A DNA stretch of 5,032 nucleotides from Pseudomonadota bacterium (GTDB lineage Bacteria > Pseudomonadota > Gammaproteobacteria > Steroidobacterales > GCA-2729495), in assembly GCA_030836925.1 (NCBI GenBank), contig JAUPLK010000147.1, positions 1-5,032 of the forward strand, in the 5' to 3' direction. The notes under the pieces are model-generated. The model was not told the DNA's origin, did no database searches, and saw nothing but the letters and a program-made list of their open reading frames with translations. Of this stretch, positions 1 through 5,032 are shown piece after piece (position 1 is the first letter of the stretch; every line of letters starts with the position of its first letter). The position numbers and the translations under genes are program-made.

Positions 1-90
1 GAGGTCACCAGCCTCTCCCCGGAACCGGTGACCGGGTTCATCCTGTCCCGCACGTGGTTCCGCCTCAGTGATTTTCGTCTGCTGCGGTGA
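1..90 (+). CDS. C-terminal end of an unidentified protein (partial, 5' end outside window)
   Basis: Frame 1 is open from the first base to a TGA at 88-90 and encodes 29 residues ending in FRLSDFRLLR. Codon choice favours G or C in third positions, as in the clear genes nearby, and the stop falls directly before the REP hairpins, a normal place for a gene to end. The tail holds no motif I recognise, so no function is offered. The opposite strand is also open over this short stretch, so strand assignment rests on codon choice and the position of the stop. The call is tentative. Confidence 0.45.
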   Translation, partial: EVTSLSPEPVTGFILSRTWFRLSDFRLLR

Positions 91-91
91 G

Positions 92-120
92 GGAGGAGCG
101 CGGCTGTGAAGCCGCTCCCG
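92..120 (-). repeat. REP-like hairpin A
   Basis: Read on the minus strand this is GGA, then GCGGCT, a TCAC loop, AGCCGC, a two-base bulge (GC) and TCC. The stem is six perfect GC-rich pairs plus a three-pair foot beyond the bulge. Hairpin B at 128-152 has the same design in the same orientation, so the two form a direct tandem pair. Short extragenic palindromes of this GGAGCG-type core are known REP elements in Pseudomonas and related gammaproteobacteria, where they are mobilised by RAYT (TnpA-REP) proteins. No RAYT gene lies in this window. Confidence 0.7.
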
Positions 121-127
121 CGGGAGA

Positions 128-152
128 GGATCGCGCCTGAAGGCGCTCCTAC
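128..152 (-). repeat. REP-like hairpin B
   Basis: On the minus strand this begins GTAGGAGC, with a GCGCC / GGCGC stem closed by a TTCA loop, a two-base bulge (GA) and a TCC that pairs with the leading GGA. The plan (GGA foot, stem, four-base loop, bulge on the 3' side, TCC) matches hairpin A exactly, although the stem bases differ, which implies conserved structure. It starts nine bases beyond the tRNA-Ser CCA end in the direction of tRNA transcription. It may therefore also mark the 3' boundary of the tRNA precursor, though no T tract follows it. Confidence 0.7.
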
Positions 153-160
153 CTGATGGA

Positions 161-250
161 TGGCGGAGGGAGAGGGATTTGAACCCCCGTGGGGCTTGCG
201 CCCCCCACTGATTTCGAGTCAGGGCCGTTTAGCCTCTCCGGCATCCCTCC
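161..250 (-). tRNA. tRNA-Ser (anticodon CGA, reads UCG)
   Basis: The reverse complement folds as a class II tRNA of 90 bases including an encoded CCA. The acceptor stem GGAGGGA pairs with TCCCTCC and is followed by discriminator G and CCA. The anticodon loop is CTCGAAA with the CGA anticodon at plus-strand 214-216. A long G/C-rich variable arm (a serine hallmark) sits between the anticodon stem and the T arm, which has the TTCAAAT loop. The sequence closely resembles E. coli tRNA-Ser(CGA). The outermost anticodon-stem pair (27-43) appears to be C opposite T, a small departure. CGA decodes UCG. It is not a TadA substrate, since position 34 is C. Confidence 0.97.
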
Positions 251-268
251 GGTCTGGGCTGGCGCGGC

Positions 269-297
269 ATTATAGGTATTCGGCGCCGCGCCGTCAG
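269..297 (-). promoter_or_regulatory. Promoter of tRNA-Ser
   Basis: On the minus strand there is a perfect TATAAT -10 box (plus 269-274), a 17-base spacer, and CTGACG as -35 (plus 292-297, four of six matches to TTGACA). The bases directly after the -10 are GCCGCGCC, a GC-rich discriminator of the kind that makes stable-RNA promoters sensitive to ppGpp. The expected start point lies about 10-15 bases before the mature tRNA 5' end. The -35 box overlaps the TGA stop codon (294-296) of the upstream minus-strand gene. Confidence 0.75.
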
Positions 298-626
298 GTC
301 GAATGCAGCGTTTCGAGCTGCAGGCGGAGGATTTCCAGGAAAGTGCGCGGATCGCCGAGCATGGTCTGCTGGATAGCCTCGCCGGTCGCCGAGCACTCAC
401 TGACCACCCCGCCGGTCTGGTCACCGCTCTCTGAGGCCTTTTCCTGGCAGTAGAAACGGAACCATCCGCTCAGCGGCAGGCCTCCACCACGGGGCTGCAT
501 GTAGTCCCGGTACGCAACGTAGCGCGATGCAACCATTTCGACTTCGGCAGGGTCTATATCGCGTGCCCGGCACTGGCTGCGCCAGTCGCTGCCGATCGAT
601 TCGGGAGATGCGAGGGTCTGGTTCAT
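294..626 (-). CDS. Small protein of unknown function (110 aa)
   Basis: I do not recognise this protein. It is 110 residues from an ATG at 624-626 (MNQTLASPES) to TGA at 294-296. It has no signal peptide or membrane segment and looks soluble, acidic and mostly helical. The most distinctive part is the middle, around SRYVAYRDYMQPRGGG and the aromatic stretch GWFRFYCQEK. Strong G/C preference in third codon positions supports real coding. The frame extends upstream to a TTG at 704, but that codon would sit at the predicted transcription start, so the ATG is preferred despite a weak ribosome binding site. The gene is divergent from mltF and lies directly upstream of tRNA-Ser on the same strand, so read-through could give an mRNA-tRNA transcript. 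Confidence 0.7.
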   Translation of the reverse strand: MNQTLASPESIGSDWRSQCRARDIDPAEVEMVASRYVAYRDYMQPRGGGLPLSGWFRFYCQEKASESGDQTGGVVSECSATGEAIQQTMLGDPRTFLEILRLQLETLHST

Positions 627-710
627 GGGCTTACGGGTCGTGTCGCGGGACTGAACAATAACGGAAATCGCTATCTCCGGGACAGTCAGCCGAGCTGACG
701 GCAAAGGCAG

Positions 711-740
711 GTTATAATCATAACTGCATGTTTTTCTTAA
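711..740 (-). promoter_or_regulatory. Candidate promoter for the 110-aa gene
   Basis: On the minus strand TTAAGA (plus 735-740) and TATAAC (plus 711-716) are separated by 18 bases, with A/T-rich DNA upstream resembling an UP element. Transcription would begin near 704, giving a leader of about 78 bases to the ATG at 626. A perfect TATAAT also reads on the plus strand at 713-718 towards mltF, but without a convincing -35. The two overlapping -10-like boxes form the imperfect palindrome GTTATAATCATAAC (711-724). This is a pattern match only. Confidence 0.4.
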
Positions 741-801
741 TTTTTTACATAAACCTCGACATTAAAAATTGCACCTGAAGCTGTTCCCGTCCAAAGCCCG
801 C

Positions 802-2265
802 ATGCTACGGTTCGCGCCGATCATGCGTACCGCACTGCTCATCGCTGTCGCCAGCCTGCTGTGCACCTGCGCCAGGCAACCCTCGCTGCTGGAGGAGGTA
901 AAGACCCTCGGCGAGCTGCGCGTGGTGACCCGCAACAGCCCGATCACCTACTACATCGGACCCGCCGGGCCCGACGGCCCGGACTACGAGCTGGCCCGCA
1001 GCTTTGCCGAGCAGCTGGGCGTGAAACTCAAGCTGATTGAAGCCGATCGCTTTGGCGACCTGCTGACCGAGGTACGACTGGGCCGTGCCCATATCGCCGC
1101 CGCCGGCCTGACGGTCACACCGGAGCGGGCCCGGTTGGTCGACTTCGGTCCCGCCTATCAGGAGGTCAGCCAGCATCTCGTCTATCGCCGTGGTGGCAAG
1201 CGGCCACGCACGATTGCCGACCTGGTCGGCAAACGCATCGAAGTGGTCGCCAACTCGAGCTACGTCGAGTCACTGCTCGCCGCGCGCCGCGAAGTACCCG
1301 GACTCAACTGGATCGAGAACCCCTCGGCCGACGCCGGCGAACTGCTCAACCGGGTCGAGAACGGCGAGGCGGATTACACGATTGTCGACTCGAATATCTT
1401 CTCGGTCTTTCAGCGCTTCCATCCCGAACTGCTCGTCGCCTTCGACTTCAGCACATCCGACTCGCTGGCCTGGGCCTTCCAGCGCCGCAGTGAACACAGC
1501 CTGATCGATGCGGCCGGCGCACACCTGGCCGGCATGCGCGCTTCCGGCGATCTTGCGCATCTGATGGACCGTTACTACGGACATCGCGAAAGCTTCGATT
1601 ACGCCGGCACACGCAAATTCATCCGCGACTACAAGAGCATGCTGCCGCAGTACCGCGCCCTGTTCGAGGCGGCCGGCAAGCGCGCGGACATCGACTGGCG
1701 GCTGATCGCTGCCGTCGGTTATCAGGAAAGCCATTGGAATCCGGTCGCTGAATCACCCAAGGGTGCGCTCGGAATGATGATGCTCACGGCCGACACCGCA
1801 GTCTTGATGAATGTAGAAGACCGCAGCGATGCCGTCCAGAGCATCACGGCCGGCTCGAAATACCTGTGGCGCATGCGCAAGCGCATCGCCAGGCTGGCAC
1901 CGGGAATAGCCGAACCGGATCTCACCTGGATGGCGCTGGCCGCCTACAACATGGGCTACGGTCATCTGCTCGATGCGCGGCGTATCGCCAGACTCAACGG
2001 CGGCAACCCGGATCGCTGGGTGGACATCAAGCGCGCCCTGCCGCTGCTGATGGAACGCCGCTGGTACGAGCAGACCCGCTGGGGTTACGCGCGCGGCCAC
2101 GAGACCCGTGTTTACGTGCGCAACATCCGCAACTACTACGACATCCTGGTCTGGCTGACCGAAGGCCGGGACGCCTGGCGCCAGCCGGAACCGGACCAGG
2201 ACGTACCGGCGAGGACCGCTGGTTCCGGGCCGGCACCAGCTGCCGCAGTGATCAACCGCAGCTAG
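802..2265 (+). CDS. mltF: Membrane-bound lytic murein transglycosylase F
   Basis: MltF cleaves the MurNAc-GlcNAc bond of peptidoglycan non-hydrolytically, leaving 1,6-anhydroMurNAc ends, and acts at the outer membrane. From this ATG the product is 487 residues. After an N-terminal hydrophobic signal (about 8-22) comes a family 3 solute-binding-like regulatory domain (about 37-260, starting LGELRVVTRNSPITYY). A family 1 SLT catalytic domain follows (about 283-450): catalytic Glu309 in GYQESHW, then GMMMLT (324-329), AAYNMGYGH (380-388) and YVRNIRNYYDILVW near the end. A Pro/Ala-rich tail closes it. Length and domain order match known MltF. Start choice is uncertain: in-frame TTG at 769 and ATG at 823 are alternatives and none has a clear Shine-Dalgarno; 802 or 823 place the hydrophobic stretch properly. 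The ion signal LLCTC is not a standard lipobox. The gene converges on tadA. Confidence 0.95.
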   Translation: MLRFAPIMRTALLIAVASLLCTCARQPSLLEEVKTLGELRVVTRNSPITYYIGPAGPDGPDYELARSFAEQLGVKLKLIEADRFGDLLTEVRLGRAHIAAAGLTVTPERARLVDFGPAYQEVSQHLVYRRGGKRPRTIADLVGKRIEVVANSSYVESLLAARREVPGLNWIENPSADAGELLNRVENGEADYTIVDSNIFSVFQRFHPELLVAFDFSTSDSLAWAFQRRSEHSLIDAAGAHLAGMRASGDLAHLMDRYYGHRESFDYAGTRKFIRDYKSMLPQYRALFEAAGKRADIDWRLIAAVGYQESHWNPVAESPKGALGMMMLTADTAVLMNVEDRSDAVQSITAGSKYLWRMRKRIARLAPGIAEPDLTWMALAAYNMGYGHLLDARRIARLNGGNPDRWVDIKRALPLLMERRWYEQTRWGYARGHETRVYVRNIRNYYDILVWLTEGRDAWRQPEPDQDVPARTAGSGPAPAAAVINRS

Positions 2266-2756
2266 ACCGGCGCCGCTCCAGTGCCCCGGCGGGCACGGAA
2301 AAAGGCCTGCAGCAACTCGCGGCATTCATCAGCCAGCACACCACCAATCACGTCGACCCGATGATTCGCCGCGGCACTGCCCAGCACATCGATGACCGTG
2401 CCTGTTGCACCGGCGCGCAGATCCGGCGTGCCGTAGACCACCCGCGCAACGCGCGCATGGATCATTGCACCGGCGCACATGGGACACGGCTCCATGGTCA
2501 CATACAGCGTGCTGCCGGCCAGCCGGTAGTTGCCGGTCTGGCGTGCACCGGCCCGCAGCGCCTCGATCTCGGCGTGTGAACTGGGATCACAACTGCTGAT
2601 CGGCCGGTTCCAGCCCTCCCCGATCACTGCGCCTTCCAGCACCAGCACCGCACCCACAGGCACCTCACCGGCCAGCTCGGCACTGCGTGCGAGTTCAAGC
2701 GCACGACGCATGAATACGCTGTCATCAACGACACCGGAAACACCACAAGTCGCCAT
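2262..2756 (-). CDS. tadA: tRNA-specific adenosine deaminase TadA
   Basis: TadA deaminates A34 to inosine in the ACG anticodon of tRNA-Arg, letting one tRNA read CGU, CGC and CGA; it acts as a cytoplasmic homodimer. The 164-residue product matches the usual size (E. coli 167). It carries the cytidine/deoxycytidylate deaminase fold signature: the zinc ligand and proton-shuttle glutamate in HAE (His61, Glu63), and PCPMC with Cys91 and Cys94 completing the zinc site. EVPVGAVLV (31-39), GEGWNRPI (46-53) and the C-terminal LADECRELL are typical. The ATG at 2756 leaves 15 residues before the conserved MRRALELA, consistent with E. coli, so it is kept. Its TAG stop overlaps the mltF stop within CTAG. 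The acyltransferase gene lies 59 bases upstream on the same strand. A hairpin sits just before the start codon. Confidence 0.97.
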   Translation of the reverse strand: MATCGVSGVVDDSVFMRRALELARSAELAGEVPVGAVLVLEGAVIGEGWNRPISSCDPSSHAEIEALRAGARQTGNYRLAGSTLYVTMEPCPMCAGAMIHARVARVVYGTPDLRAGATGTVIDVLGSAAANHRVDVIGGVLADECRELLQAFFRARRGTGAAPV

Positions 2757-2765
2757 GCTTTACCC

Positions 2766-2789
2766 GACCAGCCTGCCGAACTGCTGGTC
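2766..2789 (-). promoter_or_regulatory. Inverted repeat in the tadA leader
   Basis: GACCAGC at 2766-2772 and GCTGGTC at 2783-2789 are perfect seven-base arms around a ten-base centre. The structure ends nine bases before the tadA ATG, next to where the ribosome binding site (GGGTAAAG-like, weak) would lie. It could be an RNA hairpin that tunes translation or an operator. There is no T tract, so it is not an intrinsic terminator for the upstream acyltransferase gene. The symmetry is visible; the function is inferred. Confidence 0.45.
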
Positions 2790-2815
2790 AGTGTAACGCC
2801 TGCCCTGTCGGCCGA

Positions 2816-3952
2816 TCAGCCGTCTGGCACAAAAAACCGCTTGAGGCGAAGAAAATGTTTTTCCAGCACGTGCCACGAGACAAACGCGACAGAAAACGTG
2901 ACAGCCGTGACGATGATGATGTAGGCAGTACTCCACAAAACCGATTGCGAGACGTCAAAGTCCAGCATGGTCAGGAGTGGCTGACCGACAAAGTCGTGCA
3001 CAGGTTTATGAAAGACATACATTGCGTAACTGTACTTGCCGAGAGCCCGCAGCGGGCGGAAGCGGAATATCTTCACCCACGCCGAGGAAGCATTGGCCTC
3101 AGCCCCGACGATGGCAACCAGAAGCAACGTGAAGCAGGCGGCAACAAGGGTATAGCCCACGGTTGCACCCGCCAGTGTCCCGGTCCAGAAACCCCGTGTG
3201 ACGACCATGCTGATGAAAAACAGCAGGCCGCCGACAATCAGGAACCGGTTTGAGGCAACAAATATTTTCTCCCGCCAGTCGGGAATACGCAGCGCGGCCG
3301 CTGCCACTCCACCGAGCGCCAATGCGTCCATGCGACAGAAGGAATTCTCGTAGATCAAATGACCCGGGACTGCATACCAGTACAGTAGACAGCGCACAGC
3401 CAGGCTAACCGTTGCCACAGCCAGACAGAGCCTCAGGCAGCCTGCTGGTCCACGTGTGCGAATCAGCAGGGGCCAGACAAGATAGAACTGCTCCTCGACC
3501 GCCAGCGACCAGAAGTGCGGGAACGTCTTGCTGCCGGCACCGAACAAAGGTGCCCAGTTGGTCAGATACGTCCACAGCCAGATCTGGTGGTGCTGGTCGG
3601 AAGCAACGCTGGCTGGAACGCGCCCAACCGCCGGCAGCACAATGAAGGTGATTGCGAGTACGCCGTAGTATAAGGGGAAGATCCGCAAGACCCGTCGCAC
3701 GTAGAAGCTGGAGTAGTGATTTTTTGCCAGTCTGGAATCGAGCAGGATGCCCGTGATCAGGAATCCACTGAGAACGAAAAACAGTTGCACGCCGGTCCAG
3801 CCGGCATGACTGATGCGATAAAACACATAGGCTGCTCCGCCGTCCTGCGTCTCCAGCAGATTCAGCATGTGAATCAGCACAAGCAGAATTGCCATGCCAC
3901 GCAATCCGTCAAGTGCCGGATAATGCGGCGATCCGGATGCCTTCGAATTCAT
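2816..3952 (-). CDS. Acyltransferase 3 family integral membrane protein (OafA/YrhL-like)
   Basis: Members of this family move acyl groups, usually acetyl, across the inner membrane onto sugars of O-antigen, exopolysaccharide, peptidoglycan or other glycans. The 378-residue product has the expected size for a single transmembrane domain with about ten hydrophobic helices and no C-terminal SGNH domain. Family motifs in order: YPALDGLRGMAILL (11-24) with Arg18 and His28, QLFFVLSGFLITG (56-68), YVRRVLRIFPLYY (84-96), HFWSLAVEEQFYLVWP (146-161) and LGKYSYAMYVFHKP (304-317). The ATG at 3950-3952 is chosen because it sits just before the conserved N-terminus and has AGGT close upstream. The open frame runs back to a GTG at 4132, but that extension lacks family character. 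It is divergent from a glycosyltransferase gene, suggesting a surface-glycan role. The acceptor is unknown. Confidence 0.93.
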   Translation of the reverse strand: MNSKASGSPHYPALDGLRGMAILLVLIHMLNLLETQDGGAAYVFYRISHAGWTGVQLFFVLSGFLITGILLDSRLAKNHYSSFYVRRVLRIFPLYYGVLAITFIVLPAVGRVPASVASDQHHQIWLWTYLTNWAPLFGAGSKTFPHFWSLAVEEQFYLVWPLLIRTRGPAGCLRLCLAVATVSLAVRCLLYWYAVPGHLIYENSFCRMDALALGGVAAAALRIPDWREKIFVASNRFLIVGGLLFFISMVVTRGFWTGTLAGATVGYTLVAACFTLLLVAIVGAEANASSAWVKIFRFRPLRALGKYSYAMYVFHKPVHDFVGQPLLTMLDFDVSQSVLWSTAYIIIVTAVTFSVAFVSWHVLEKHFLRLKRFFVPDG

Positions 3953-4150
3953 CGACCTGATTATCTTATCGGTACCGGTTGTTGCGAGGTATAACAGATA
4001 AGGAACCGCGTCACACATTTTCCGGATGTGATTGACTGTGCCGGCGCGCAAAGGGCAGCATCCGGGGGACACCCGGAAGAGTCCCGCCGGGACAGCTTGA
4101 GTACGACCGGGCCGGTCAAAACCATACACCACGAGTCGAGTGAAGCGCTG
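3953..4150. promoter_or_regulatory. Divergent intergenic region with several inverted repeats
   Basis: This 198-base gap separates the divergent acyltransferase and glycosyltransferase genes and should contain both promoters, though no strong -35/-10 pair is evident for either. TTGACT occurs at 4032-4037 on the plus strand without a good -10 at the usual distance. The glycosyltransferase side holds three compact inverted repeats: TCCGGG/CCCGGA (4061-4077, five-base loop), GTCCC/GGGAC (4081-4093) and GACCGG/CCGGTC (4105-4117, one-base centre). The acyltransferase side has CTTATC (3965-3970) matched by GATAAG (3997-4002), and the palindrome CGGTACCG (3970-3977). Confidence 0.45.
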
Positions 4151-5032
4151 ATGCCACCCACACCAAGCGTCTCTGTTGTAATCCCCGCATACAACTGTGC
4201 GACGACCATACGACAGACCATTGCAAGCTGTCTTGCCCAGACACTGCAGGACATGGAAATCATTGTCGTTGATGATGGGTCAACCGATGGGACCGCAGCA
4301 GTGCTCGCTGAATTCGGAGATTCCGTGCGGGTAATACGCCAGGACAATCGCGGGCTGGCAGCAGCGCGCAATGCCGGACTGTCCCAGGCTCGTGGTGACT
4401 TCCTTGCCTGGCTGGACGCCGACGACCTGGCCGAACCACGGCGCATGGAAATCCAGAGTCGCATCTTGGCCAGACACCCTGAACTGGTGCTGCTTCATAC
4501 GGAGTTCACCGCCTTCGGAGCACTCATCACCGACCCGGTGGCACCATACAGTCCGGTTTACTACCCGGTCCTGCGCGCTGCCGCGCCAGCCCACCCCTTC
4601 TACCCCGGGTCGCTGCCGCCTGATGAGGGGCCGGCAACGGAAATACCGACAGTACTCTCCGGCAATGTCACCGCAGGGTTGATCAGCGGCAATTTCGTGC
4701 ATCCACCCACCATCATGATGAGACGAAGCACATTCGAGGCGATCGGTCCGCTCGATGAATCCCTGTCGTCCGGATGTGATTACGATTTCATACTGCGTGC
4801 GTCGCTTCACGGGGCCTTCGGCTATATCGGCCTGCCACTGCTCCGCTACCGGATCAGTCCCGCGCAGATGTCTGGCCGGTTTCCTGCCGGAGAAACCATG
4901 CTGGAGAATGCACATATACTCGCCAAGCTGCGCACCATCGACCCCGACTACTACGACCGCAACCGGCGGACGATAAAGCGCCGGATTTCGATGTCATTGC
5001 TCGATGCAGCCCAGCAGATCGGTGAGACGAAG
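4151..5032 (+). CDS. Family 2 glycosyltransferase (partial, 3' end outside window)
   Basis: Inverting GT-A fold enzymes of this family transfer a sugar from a nucleotide-sugar donor, typically in building surface polysaccharides. The frame is open from ATG 4151 to the window edge, giving 294 residues without a stop. The GT2 core is clear: VSVVIPAYN (7-15), IIVVDDGSTDGT (37-48, nucleotide-binding aspartates), NRGLAAARNAG (66-76) and WLDADD (87-92, the metal-binding DXD). After a more variable stretch (about 119-178) comes GNFVHPPTIMMRRS (180-193), then GCDYDFILRA (208-217), which occupies the place of the acceptor-side ED motif carrying the catalytic base. The usual glutamate is replaced by cysteine at 209, while Asp210 and Asp212 remain. 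No strong Shine-Dalgarno is visible. The product appears cytoplasmic so far. Donor and acceptor cannot be read from the sequence. Confidence 0.93.
   Translation, partial: MPPTPSVSVVIPAYNCATTIRQTIASCLAQTLQDMEIIVVDDGSTDGTAAVLAEFGDSVRVIRQDNRGLAAARNAGLSQARGDFLAWLDADDLAEPRRMEIQSRILARHPELVLLHTEFTAFGALITDPVAPYSPVYYPVLRAAAPAHPFYPGSLPPDEGPATEIPTVLSGNVTAGLISGNFVHPPTIMMRRSTFEAIGPLDESLSSGCDYDFILRASLHGAFGYIGLPLLRYRISPAQMSGRFPAGETMLENAHILAKLRTIDPDYYDRNRRTIKRRISMSLLDAAQQIGETK

Noticed and set aside
91..152. Short CRISPR-like or attachment-site repeats beside the tRNA
   Set aside because: The two repeats are imperfect hairpins with a nine-base gap, not spaced direct repeats with unique spacers. I saw no copy of the tRNA 3' end elsewhere in the window that would mark an integrated element.
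149..424. 91-residue minus-strand frame across the tRNA and the small gene's 3' end
   Set aside because: It translates the tRNA itself (the tRNA sequence reads as part of the protein), so it is not a coding region.
160..453. 97-residue open frame on the plus strand across the tRNA
   Set aside because: It runs antisense through tRNA-Ser and the 110-aa gene and is a shadow frame with no recognisable protein features.
2281..2296. GTGCCC/GGGCAC hairpin with CGGC loop just after the mltF stop, with an A tract following
   Set aside because: As a terminator for mltF it would need a T tract after the stem, and the plus strand has GGAAAAAGG instead. In the tadA direction the T tract precedes the stem. 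It lies within tadA codons and is likely incidental.
1866..2579. 237-residue plus-strand frame bridging the end of mltF and tadA
   Set aside because: It is out of frame with mltF, antisense to tadA and rich in Arg, Gly and Pro as expected of a GC-rich shadow frame. Both real genes explain the region fully.
3953..4132. Sixty-residue N-terminal extension of the acyltransferase from a GTG at 4132
   Set aside because: The extension has no family similarity, crosses the probable divergent promoter region and precedes a good ATG placed just before the conserved N-terminal motif.
3961..4915. Two minus-strand frames (167 and 211 residues) opposite the glycosyltransferase
   Set aside because: They are antisense to a clear GT2 coding frame and lack domain features.

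Overview
This 5 kb window looks like chromosomal DNA from a GC-rich gammaproteobacterium. The main clues are an MltF-type lytic transglycosylase beside the tRNA adenosine deaminase TadA (two genes that are also neighbours in Escherichia coli), a tRNA-Ser(CGA) close to the E. coli type with an encoded CCA, and REP-like hairpin repeats with a GTAGGAGC-type core as seen in pseudomonads and relatives. The species cannot be fixed from this alone; a member of the Chromatiales or a similar order is an inference.

Layout. Positions 1-90 hold the C-terminal end of an unidentified plus-strand gene. A tandem pair of REP-like hairpins (92-152) follows, then a minus-strand tRNA-Ser(CGA) (161-250). The tRNA's likely promoter runs into the last codons of a small minus-strand gene of unknown function (294-626). 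An AT-rich divergent intergenic region separates this from mltF on the plus strand (about 802-2265). mltF converges on tadA (2262-2756, minus), and the two stop codons share one CTAG palindrome, so there is no intergenic space. Upstream of tadA on the same strand is an acyltransferase-3 family membrane protein gene (2816-3952). Across a 198-base divergent region rich in inverted repeats, a family 2 glycosyltransferase gene (4151 to beyond the window end) is read in the opposite direction.

Functions. The left and centre are housekeeping: serine decoding, peptidoglycan turnover (MltF), and wobble A-to-I editing (TadA). The right third, acyltransferase plus glycosyltransferase, looks like the edge of a cell-surface polysaccharide or glycan decoration locus. 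That is an inference from family membership and adjacency.

I found no phage genes, transposase, CRISPR array, toxin-antitoxin pair or other clear new system. The points most worth a second look are the regulatory and genome-architecture details: the tRNA promoter inside a gene's 3' end, the shared stop codons, the REP doublet, the hairpin just ahead of tadA, and the cluster of inverted repeats ahead of the glycosyltransferase.
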